The notes beneath the pieces were generated by a model. The model had not been told where the DNA came from, did no database searches, and saw only the letters and a list, made by a program, of their open reading frames with translations. Below, in pieces: positions 1 to 5,871 of a DNA stretch of 7,385 nucleotides. The position numbers and the translations under genes are program-made. The first letter of the stretch is position 1; each line of letters opens with the position of its first letter. The DNA is from Vulcanimicrobiota bacterium (GTDB lineage: Bacteria > Vulcanimicrobiota > Vulcanimicrobiia > Vulcanimicrobiales > Vulcanimicrobiaceae), in NCBI GenBank assembly GCA_019237435.1, contig JAFAHB010000270.1, positions 1-7,385 of the forward strand, given 5' to 3'.

Positions 1-344
1 TTGCCGTTCCGATCGATTTGAAGGTGGAGAAGGACCCGCAGGGCGTGCGTGCGTTTCACGTTTCCTTCGTCTCGGCAAACCTGCCCGGCGCATTTCCGGG
101 CTTCAATGGATCGATGAGCGTCGAGCCGGGCGGCTTGGGCGAGAGCACGCTGTCGCTCCGCGGCTCGTACGATCCGCCAATGCGGCTTTTCGGCAAGTTT
201 CTCGACGCTGCGTTGACGCCGGGCGTCGCCGAGCGGTCGCTCGAGAACTTCATCGACGAAATTGCGTCCGCGTGCGAAGCTCGCGTAAACCAGCGCGAAG
301 CCGAGTTCGTCCGCTATCGCTTTTACGCACGAAGCTTGCGATGA
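1..344 (+). CDS. C-terminal part of a probable SRPBCC/START-like fold protein (5' partial)
   Basis: The reading frame is open from the left edge (first full codon at base 3) to a TGA at 342-344, giving 113 visible residues; the true start lies upstream. The visible part has alternating beta-strand-like stretches (for example AFHVSFVSAN and STLSLRGSYDPP), followed by a long, probably amphipathic C-terminal helix (about VAERSLENFIDEIASACEAR). The order strands, then 'L.G.Y.PP', then 'RVAE..L..F.' and a terminal helix recalls small SRPBCC (START/polyketide-cyclase-like) proteins, which form a hydrophobic cavity for lipids or aromatic compounds. This is recognition from memory of family style, not a firm assignment. 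No signal peptide or membrane segment is visible. The stop overlaps the start of the oxidoreductase gene by 4 bp (ATGA), so the two are almost certainly co-transcribed and translationally coupled. A TTG at 18 is in frame but is unlikely to be the start, because the frame continues upstream. Confidence 0.6.
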   Translation, partial: AVPIDLKVEKDPQGVRAFHVSFVSANLPGAFPGFNGSMSVEPGGLGESTLSLRGSYDPPMRLFGKFLDAALTPGVAERSLENFIDEIASACEARVNQREAEFVRYRFYARSLR

Positions 345-1543
345 GTGACGCCGCGCGCTGCTGCGTCGTCGGCGGCGGACCCGCCGGTATGATGGCAGCC
401 TTGCTTTTCGCGCGCGCCGGCACGCCGACGGTCTTGCTGGAAAAGCACCCCGATTTCTTGCGCGACTTCCGTGGCGACACGATACATCCGTCGACGCTCG
501 ACGTCATGGACGAGCTTGGCGTGCTCGATGCGTTCTTGCAGCGGCCGCATCAAAAAGTGACCAGCCTGGCGGGAAATCTCGGTGACACCGTGATCACGGT
601 TGCGGACTTCACCCATCTCCCGACCCGCTGTAAGTTCTTGGCTTTCATGCCGCAATGGGAGTTCCTCAATTTCTTGGCCGAAGAAGCGAAGCGGTATCCG
701 TGCTTCGATCTGCGCATGCAAACGCGCGCCGCGGACCTCATCTGGGAGAACGGTCGCGTCGCCGGCGTGCGAGCGCAGACGCGCGACGGCATCGAGGAGG
801 TTCGAGCCGACCTCACGATTGTCGCAGACGGGCGAGAATCGCTGCTTCGCGAACGAGCCGGTTTGGAGGTCGTCGAGCTCGGCGCGCCGATGGACGTGCT
901 ATGGCTGCGCCTGAGCAAACGCTCGGACGATCCACACGAAACCTTCGGCTACATTCGTAACGGACGCATCATGGCGTTGATCGACCGCGGGAGCTATTGG
1001 CAGTGCGCGTACGTCATTCCGAAGGGAACGCTTGCGCAGCTTCGCGAGCGCGGGCTGGAAGAATTTCGCGGCCAAGTCAGCGCAATCGTGCCGTTTCTGG
1101 CCGACCGCGTCGAGGAGCTGCGGACCTGGGACGACGTCAAGCTGCTCACCGTGCGCGTGAACCGATTGCGGCGATGGTACCGCCCCGGGCTGCTCTGTAT
1201 CGGCGACGCAGCGCACGCGATGTCGCCGATCGGAGGCGTCGGCATCAATCTCGCGATTCAAGACGCCGTTGCGGCGGCGAACATGCTCGCGCCCAAGTTG
1301 CGCAGCGGGATGCTTTCGGAGCGAGACCTGCGCGAGGTTCAGCGACGGCGCGAACCGGCGGCCCGACGAACGCAGGCGCTACAGTTGTTCATCCAACACA
1401 CGATCATCGGGCGAGTGCTCGCGCAAGGGCGGCCGCCGTTTTTGCATCGTTTGCCGATGCTGCTTCGCGCGATGCCGTTTTTGCCGCGCATCCCCGGTCG
1501 GCTGGTCGGGCTAGGCTTTCGCCCCGAGCACGTTACTTCGTAA
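341..1543 (+). CDS. FAD-dependent oxidoreductase (group A flavoprotein monooxygenase-like)
   Basis: This encodes a 400-residue flavoprotein of the PHBH/UbiH/TetX-like class. Such enzymes use NAD(P)H and O2 to hydroxylate aromatic or polyketide-like substrates; the substrate here cannot be read from the sequence. Three class hallmarks are present. The Rossmann dinucleotide motif GGGPAG is at residues 11-16, with E34 at the end of strand 2 for the ribose. The DG motif (VADGRES) has D163-G164. The GD motif (CIGDAAHAMSPIGGVGINL) has G288-D289, binding the FAD pyrophosphate and ribityl. The segment RGDTIHPSTLDVMDELG (about 44-60) and the C-terminal end RLVGLGFRPEHV are typical of a widespread soluble subfamily. 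There is no thioredoxin-like C-terminal domain of the kind seen in phenol hydroxylases, and no signal peptide. I chose ATG 341 over an in-frame start at 272 because it places the Rossmann motif about 10 residues in and forms an ATGA overlap with the preceding gene; a weak GAAG lies 6 bases upstream. Its last 11 bases are shared with the convergent VOC gene. Confidence 0.9.
   Translation: MSDAARCCVVGGGPAGMMAALLFARAGTPTVLLEKHPDFLRDFRGDTIHPSTLDVMDELGVLDAFLQRPHQKVTSLAGNLGDTVITVADFTHLPTRCKFLAFMPQWEFLNFLAEEAKRYPCFDLRMQTRAADLIWENGRVAGVRAQTRDGIEEVRADLTIVADGRESLLRERAGLEVVELGAPMDVLWLRLSKRSDDPHETFGYIRNGRIMALIDRGSYWQCAYVIPKGTLAQLRERGLEEFRGQVSAIVPFLADRVEELRTWDDVKLLTVRVNRLRRWYRPGLLCIGDAAHAMSPIGGVGINLAIQDAVAAANMLAPKLRSGMLSERDLREVQRRREPAARRTQALQLFIQHTIIGRVLAQGRPPFLHRLPMLLRAMPFLPRIPGRLVGLGFRPEHVTS
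1533..1543. other. Convergent 3' coding overlap (11 bp) between the two operons
   Basis: The oxidoreductase TAA (1541-1543, + strand) and the VOC TAA (1535-1533, - strand) lie inside each other's last codons. There is no intergenic space. The only symmetry I see is a 4-bp stem around TTC (about 1533-1543), which is too weak to be a terminator and has no U-tract. Transcripts of both operons must therefore run into each other's coding region or end by a factor-dependent mechanism. Confidence 0.85.
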
Positions 1544-1943
1544 AGGCGATGCCCGTATCTTGGACCTCGCGATACGGGAGAAGCCAGACGAGCGATTCAT
1601 CGTGCAGGTCCACCACCTGAACGCGATTTCCGAACGGGTCGACGAAGTCGCATCGAAAGTGCGGCAACAGTGTGAGACCGTATTTCTTCGTGAGCTTCTC
1701 GCGGACTTCGGCTAGCTGGGCTTCGTCGCGAACCATCAGGCCGAAATGCCGGGTTCGAGCCGGCTGCACGCGCTCCACTTCAAACATCGCGAGAAACTGA
1801 TGCTCGCCGATTTTGAAAAAGGCATCGCCTTCGCCCTCGTCGAGCTTTTCTAAGCCAAAGACGTCCTGATAAAAGGCGACGGCTTTTTCGATGTCGTCCA
1901 CCTCGATTGCGATGTGATTGATTCCGTAAACTTTGACGCTCAT
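1533..1943 (-). CDS. VOC family protein (glyoxalase/bleomycin-resistance/dioxygenase superfamily)
   Basis: This encodes 136 residues with two beta-alpha-beta-beta-beta modules. Module 1 begins INHIAIEVDDIEKAVAFYQDVFGL (described here from residue 8) and module 2 begins RHFGLMVRDEAQL (from 65), ending in the 'DPFGN' turn at 102-106. The superfamily includes metal-dependent glyoxalases, extradiol dioxygenases, fosfomycin-modifying enzymes and metal-free antibiotic-binding proteins. H10 and H66 match two of the four glyoxalase I ligands. By my alignment the other two positions hold A52 and Q109 instead of Glu, so classical glyoxalase I activity is doubtful. ATG 1943 overlaps the histidine kinase stop as ATGA, which fixes the start; an upstream-extended frame lies inside the kinase gene and is a shadow. 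No clear Shine-Dalgarno is seen, consistent with translational coupling. It is the last gene of the leftward operon. Possible roles are binding or modifying a pump substrate, or an unrelated lyase or isomerase; the sequence does not decide. Confidence 0.88.
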   Translation of the reverse strand: MSVKVYGINHIAIEVDDIEKAVAFYQDVFGLEKLDEGEGDAFFKIGEHQFLAMFEVERVQPARTRHFGLMVRDEAQLAEVREKLTKKYGLTLLPHFRCDFVDPFGNRVQVVDLHDESLVWLLPYREVQDTGIAFTK

Positions 1944-3298
1944 GCGCTCGTGGACCCGCGCGGCAGCGAAATGGTTACTCGCGTTCCCACGCCGGGCTCG
2001 CTCTCGAGTGCGACCGTGCCTCCCACCCGCTCGACGGCACGCTTCGCGATCGATAGCCCGAGACCGGATCCCTCCGCGGTTCGCGCTCCGCCGCGATAAA
2101 AGCGATCGAAGGCGTGCTCCGCGTCGGTTGCGTCCATGCCGGGCCCGCGATCGGTGACCGTCACCGTACCAACGTTCTCCCGGCACGCTACGTCGACGGC
2201 GATCGGCGACTCCGGTGCGTAGCGGACAGCGTTTTCAACGACGTTCTTCAACGCCTCGTAGAGTTCGGTTTCATCCGCTTCGACGATGCACGCGGAGCCG
2301 GCGCCGATTACTTCGACGCGATTCGCGCCCGCGAGCGGCGCCATCGCCGTGACGACGCGCGCTGCGAGCGCGGCGACGTCTACGACTTGGATGGATGGCA
2401 GTGCGGGGCGTTCCAACCGCGCGAGCAGAATCAGCTTGTCGATTACCGCCCGCATTCGGCGGCTCTCCGACAGCATCGTTTCGTAAACGTTTCCGACCGC
2501 CGCCGCATCGCCGACGATCCCTTGCTGGAGGATTTCGAGATAGCCCATGACGATAGTCAACGGCGTCCGCAGCTCGTGGCCCGCGTCGGCGACGAATTGG
2601 CGCATTTGCAGCTCGTTGCGCTCGCGTTCGACCGTGGCCGCGGTGAGCCGCTGCGCGACGTCGTTGTATGCCGTTGTCAGCTCGCGCAGGCTGCTGTCGC
2701 CGGCCGGCAGCGGCTCCGGAGCGAAATTTCCGCCGGCGATGCGGCGCAGCGCCGACGCAACCGCTTGCAGCGGCGCGATCGCCCGCCGCGTAATGTTCCT
2801 TCCGGCTAGCCATGCCAAAAGCACGGCGAGCGCGCCGATCGGCAGCACTACGGCGAGGTAACGCGCCAGCAGACGATTGAAACGCGCGAGCTCCGGCGCG
2901 ACGACGATCGTCTGGTCGTCCACGTGCAGAACAGCCGAGTGCAAGCCGAACACCGCGGCCGCGATGCGGGTTAGCCGGTCGCCGGCGGCGCTGCCGCCAT
3001 CGCTCGCCGCCACGAGCCGATGGCGTTCGTCGTAGATTCTCACGCCGACGCGCGGACCGGCGATCTCCTTCGCCAGCGCTGCATCGTACGTTCCGGGCGA
3101 TTTGTGCTGCCGCTGATACGCGAGTGCGTCTTGAGCGATGCGCTGTGCGTCGCTCGCGATTGCTTCGTTCAACGTGCCGACATAGAGCAGAAAGGCCAAC
3201 ACGCTGGTCGTCGCCACGATGAGCGCGATCAACGCAACGGCGAGCAGCGCGTACCCTCGAGTTAAGCGGCGGGCGAACGGCGCGAATGGTTCAGGCAC
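1940..3298 (-). CDS. Membrane sensor histidine kinase (HAMP, HisKA, HATPase)
   Basis: This is a 452-residue inner-membrane kinase, the partner of the adjacent response regulator. Membrane helix 1 is at about residues 16-40, then comes an extracytoplasmic region of about 100 residues (41-145) that I cannot assign to a named sensor domain. Helix 2 is at about 147-166, followed by a HAMP linker (about 167-220) and the dimerisation/phosphoacceptor H-box ADAGHELRTPLT with H241. The ATP-binding domain has an N-box ALKNVVENAVRYAP (N352, N356), G1 box DRGPGM (D383), F-box FDRFYRG (397-403) and G2 box GSGLGLSI (410-417). All catalytic boxes are intact. The start is a GTG at 3298, 8 bp inside the end of the response-regulator gene, with no visible Shine-Dalgarno; helix 1 follows after about 15 residues, so a later start would damage it. 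The stop overlaps the VOC start as ATGA. Given its position it probably senses a substrate of the neighbouring pump or envelope damage, but the signal is not visible. Confidence 0.93.
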   Translation of the reverse strand: MPEPFAPFARRLTRGYALLAVALIALIVATTSVLAFLLYVGTLNEAIASDAQRIAQDALAYQRQHKSPGTYDAALAKEIAGPRVGVRIYDERHRLVAASDGGSAAGDRLTRIAAAVFGLHSAVLHVDDQTIVVAPELARFNRLLARYLAVVLPIGALAVLLAWLAGRNITRRAIAPLQAVASALRRIAGGNFAPEPLPAGDSSLRELTTAYNDVAQRLTAATVERERNELQMRQFVADAGHELRTPLTIVMGYLEILQQGIVGDAAAVGNVYETMLSESRRMRAVIDKLILLARLERPALPSIQVVDVAALAARVVTAMAPLAGANRVEVIGAGSACIVEADETELYEALKNVVENAVRYAPESPIAVDVACRENVGTVTVTDRGPGMDATDAEHAFDRFYRGGARTAEGSGLGLSIAKRAVERVGGTVALESEPGVGTRVTISLPRGSTSA

Positions 3299-3959
3299 GC
3301 AGCGTGTAGCCGGCGCCGCGCACGGTCTGAATCAGCGGCCGTTCGAAACCGTCGTCAACCTTGCCGCGAAGATAGGAAATGTAACGCTCGACCGCGCCGG
3401 TTCCGACGTCGGCGTCGCCCCACACGTGATCGAGCAGCTCTTCGCGCGTGAAGACGCGGCGAGGGCGGCGAAGCAGCGTCACGAGTAAATCGTATTCGAG
3501 CGGCGACAGGTCGAGGCGCTTTCCATCGCGCTCGACGGTGTGCTCGCCGAGATCGACGCTCAGACCTTCGTACTCGAGCGTCGAGCGCGTTTCCATGTGC
3601 GGCCGGCGCAGCTTGGCTGCGATATGCGCGAGCAGCTCCGAAATCTCGAACGGCTTGCTGAGATAATCGTCGGCACCATGCGCGAGCCCCGCGACTTTGT
3701 CGCCGACTTCCCCGCGGGCGCTGAGGATGACGACCGGCGCGTCGGTAGCGCGCCGCAGCGACGGCAGCAGATCGATGCCGCTGAGTTTGGGCATCATCAC
3801 GTCCAGCACGATCAGGTCCGGCGACCACGAGCGCACGAGCGCGAGCCCGGCCGCTCCGTCCGCCGCGCACCGCACGGCGTAGCCGGCATGCGTGAACGCA
3901 AGTGAAAGCAGTTCGCGCATGTTGGGTTCGTCGTCGATCACCGCAATGCGTGCGCTCAT
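3291..3959 (-). CDS. OmpR/PhoB-family response regulator
   Basis: This encodes 222 residues, the usual size for the family. The receiver domain (about 1-120) has the acidic pocket D9-D10, phosphoacceptor D53 in LIVLDVMMPK, the switch residue S80 and K102 in the YLSKPF motif, so it should be phosphorylated normally by the kinase encoded next to it. The C-terminal winged-helix DNA-binding domain (about 127-222) includes LSPLEYDLLVTLLRRP, the recognition-helix region GAVERYISYLRGKVD and the terminal wing TVRGAGYTL. Both domains are complete. The ATG at 3959 overlaps the permease stop as ATGA; an upstream extension to 4091 would run through the permease gene and add non-conserved sequence, so it is rejected. 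The stop at 3291 overlaps the GTG start of the kinase by 8 bp. It is likely to activate or repress its own operon, but the promoter and any direct-repeat binding site would lie beyond the right edge of the window. Confidence 0.95.
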   Translation of the reverse strand: MSARIAVIDDEPNMRELLSLAFTHAGYAVRCAADGAAGLALVRSWSPDLIVLDVMMPKLSGIDLLPSLRRATDAPVVILSARGEVGDKVAGLAHGADDYLSKPFEISELLAHIAAKLRRPHMETRSTLEYEGLSVDLGEHTVERDGKRLDLSPLEYDLLVTLLRRPRRVFTREELLDHVWGDADVGTGAVERYISYLRGKVDDGFERPLIQTVRGAGYTLRA

Positions 3960-5173
3960 TCGAACCGCAAGGCTTCGATCGGGTTGAGCTGGGCGGCCTG
4001 ACGCGCCGGGTAGTAGCCGAAGAACACGCCCACCATCGCGGAAAATGCAACGGACGCGAGGATCCACTGCGGCGGAATCGCGGTGGGCCACTGGGTCAGC
4101 AGGCTCACCGCGAGCGTACCGATAGCGCCGGCGACGATGCCGATGAGGCCGCCGATCGTCGCGAGGACGACGGACTCGGCGAGAAACTGGCGCAAAATCG
4201 TTGCGGCGCGCGCCCCGACCGCCATTCGCAGTCCGATCTCGCGCGTGCGTTCGGTGACCGATACGAGCATGATGTTCATGATGCCGATTCCGCCGACCAC
4301 CAGCGAGACGGCGGCGACGCCGGCCAGCAACAGCTCCATGATCGCGCCGGTTTGCGAGGCGGTTTGGGCGATCGATTGCAAGTTGCGCACTTGGAAATCG
4401 TCGGTTTGCGGCGGCACGATGAGGTGGCGCTGCTCCAGCAGCGCCGTAACGCTCGCCGTCACGGGATCGATTTGATCGGCGCTTGCGGCCGACACCAGCA
4501 GCGCGTTGACGGTCGTCAGCCCGGTGAGCCGCTGCATCGCCGACGTGTACGGAATGAGCACCGTGTCGTCTTGGTCCTGGCCCATCCCGCTTTGGCCGAG
4601 CGGAGCCAACGTTCCGATGACGGTGAACGGCGCGCCTTTGATAATGATCGTTTGCCCGACCGGCGAATCGCCGTTGGGGAAGAGCTGCTCGACGACGCTC
4701 TCCCCCAGCACGGCTACCTTCGCAGCGGAGGCGAGGTCGTTTTCATTGAAAAATCGCCCGCTCGCAAGCGGCCATGAACGGATGAACGTGTAGGTCGGGG
4801 CGACGCCGCTGACGCTCGTCTGCCAGTTATTGTTACCGGCAACCACTTGTATACGCAGCGTGGCGAGGGGCGAAACCGCGGCCACCCCTGGGAGTTTTGC
4901 GATGGCCAGACCGTCCTCGGGCGTGAGCGTTGAAGCGCCGCCGAATCCGCTGCGCGCGCCGACTTGCGTGACGCTCCCGGGCTGCACGACGATCAAATTC
5001 GACCCCAAGCTGTTGATGCTTTGCTGCACGGACGTTCGAGCGCCGACGCCGATGGCTACCGTGACGATGACCGCGGCGACGCCGATCACGATGCCCAGCA
5101 TCGTCAAGAGCGAGCGTGCCTTGTTGCGAACGAGCGCGGCAACCGCGAGCCGCAGCGTAGCTTTGATCGTCAT
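3956..5173 (-). CDS. MacB-type ABC transporter permease
   Basis: This is a 405-residue membrane subunit with the MacB/FtsX-like layout. An N-terminal membrane helix (about 24-42) follows the motif RNKARSLLTMLGI. A large periplasmic MacB core domain follows (about 43-275), including LGSNLIVVQPG and a later DDTVLIPYTSAMQRLTG segment. Three C-terminal helices are at about 276-304, 330-359 and 368-390. The cytoplasmic loop SVTERTREIGLRMAVGA (305 onward), which contacts the ATPase, and the C-terminal signature GYYPARQAAQLNPIEALRFE are both typical. MacB proteins do not form a classical channel; in the known mechanism they drive periplasmic substrates through the adaptor and outer-membrane duct. 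Unlike E. coli MacB, the ATPase is on a separate polypeptide encoded immediately upstream. The start ATG 5173 overlaps the ATPase stop as ATGA, and the stop overlaps the regulator start as ATGA. The substrate is unknown; macrolides, peptides, lipids and toxins are all carried by family members. Confidence 0.94.
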   Translation of the reverse strand: MTIKATLRLAVAALVRNKARSLLTMLGIVIGVAAVIVTVAIGVGARTSVQQSINSLGSNLIVVQPGSVTQVGARSGFGGASTLTPEDGLAIAKLPGVAAVSPLATLRIQVVAGNNNWQTSVSGVAPTYTFIRSWPLASGRFFNENDLASAAKVAVLGESVVEQLFPNGDSPVGQTIIIKGAPFTVIGTLAPLGQSGMGQDQDDTVLIPYTSAMQRLTGLTTVNALLVSAASADQIDPVTASVTALLEQRHLIVPPQTDDFQVRNLQSIAQTASQTGAIMELLLAGVAAVSLVVGGIGIMNIMLVSVTERTREIGLRMAVGARAATILRQFLAESVVLATIGGLIGIVAGAIGTLAVSLLTQWPTAIPPQWILASVAFSAMVGVFFGYYPARQAAQLNPIEALRFE

Positions 5174-5871
5174 GCTGCCCGCCGTTCGTTGATCGCGTCG
5201 CCGGTGATGAGACCGTCGCGGAACGTCACGATCCGCCGTCCGTAAGCGGCAACGTCGGGCTCGTGCGTCACCAGCATGATCGTCATCCCGTCTTCCTCGT
5301 TGAGACGCGAGAAGATGCGCATCACGTCTTGCGAGCTCTTCGTATCGAGCGCGCCGGTCGGCTCGTCGGCGAGAATGAGCCCCGGATCGTTGACCAGCGC
5401 CCGCGCGATCGCCACACGCTGCTGTTGTCCGCCCGACATTTGGTTGGGGTGGTGATTCGCGAGCTGCGCGATGCCGACCATATCGAGCTTCTCGAGCGCA
5501 ATCGCTGCGCGTTGCGCCTCGCTCGTTCCGGCGTAGATCATCGGCAGCTCGACGTTCTCCAGTGCGGTCGTGCGTGGCAGCAGATTGTACGCTTGAAAGA
5601 CGAAGCCAAGCCGCCGTCCGCGAATATCGGCGCGTTCGTCGGCGCTCAAGCCCGAGACTTCCGCGCCTTCGAACCGGTACGTTCCCTCGGTCGGCGTATC
5701 GAGCAGCCCGACGATATGCATGAACGTCGATTTCCCCGATCCCGACGGACCCATGACGGCAACGAACTCCCCGGGCTCGACCGTAAGATTGACGCCGCGC
5801 AACGCGTGCACGGTATCGCTGCCCATCGCGTACTCCATGCGCAGATCGCGGACCTCGACGACGGCAGCCAT
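5170..5871 (-). CDS. MacB/LolD-type ABC transporter ATP-binding protein
   Basis: This encodes 233 residues, the usual size for a LolD/FtsE/MacB-class ATPase. All catalytic motifs are present: Walker A GPSGSGKST (41-49, K47), Q-loop Q93 in FVFQAYNLLP, signature MSGGQQQR (145-152), Walker B LILADE (165-170, D169 and E170), D-loop GALD (173-176) and H-loop H203. The phrase QAYNLLPRTTALENVELPMIY is characteristic of ATPases paired with MacB-like permeases. It is a cytoplasmic subunit that dimerises on the permease encoded next. ATG 5871 shares one base with the adaptor stop (TGATG), which supports this start; a G-run (bases 5880-5885, read on the minus strand) sits 8 bases upstream and could serve as a weak ribosome-binding site. 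The stop overlaps the permease start as ATGA, so equal production of the two halves is likely. Confidence 0.95.
   Translation of the reverse strand: MAAVVEVRDLRMEYAMGSDTVHALRGVNLTVEPGEFVAVMGPSGSGKSTFMHIVGLLDTPTEGTYRFEGAEVSGLSADERADIRGRRLGFVFQAYNLLPRTTALENVELPMIYAGTSEAQRAAIALEKLDMVGIAQLANHHPNQMSGGQQQRVAIARALVNDPGLILADEPTGALDTKSSQDVMRIFSRLNEEDGMTIMLVTHEPDVAAYGRRIVTFRDGLITGDAINERRAA

Noticed and set aside
1530..1546. Small inverted repeat around the convergent stop codons as a terminator
   Set aside because: Only about 4 paired bases around a 3-base loop, with no T-tract; not a credible intrinsic terminator.
997..1620. A 207-codon + strand frame overlapping the oxidoreductase in another frame
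   Set aside because: The Arg/Ala-rich product has no domain, and the overlapped frame has all the flavoprotein motifs.
1944..2186. N-terminal extension of the VOC gene
   Set aside because: It would be Arg-rich sequence lying entirely inside the kinase gene; the ATGA overlap at 1943 and the VOC fold start agree with the shorter form.
2114..2809. A 231-codon + strand frame opposite the histidine kinase
   Set aside because: It is a shadow of the kinase gene, with Arg-rich low-quality protein and no recognisable motif.
3902..4777. A 291-codon open frame on the + strand opposite the permease
   Set aside because: Its translation is Arg/Asp/His-rich without domains and mirrors the well-supported MacB-type permease on the other strand; long antisense frames are expected at this GC content.
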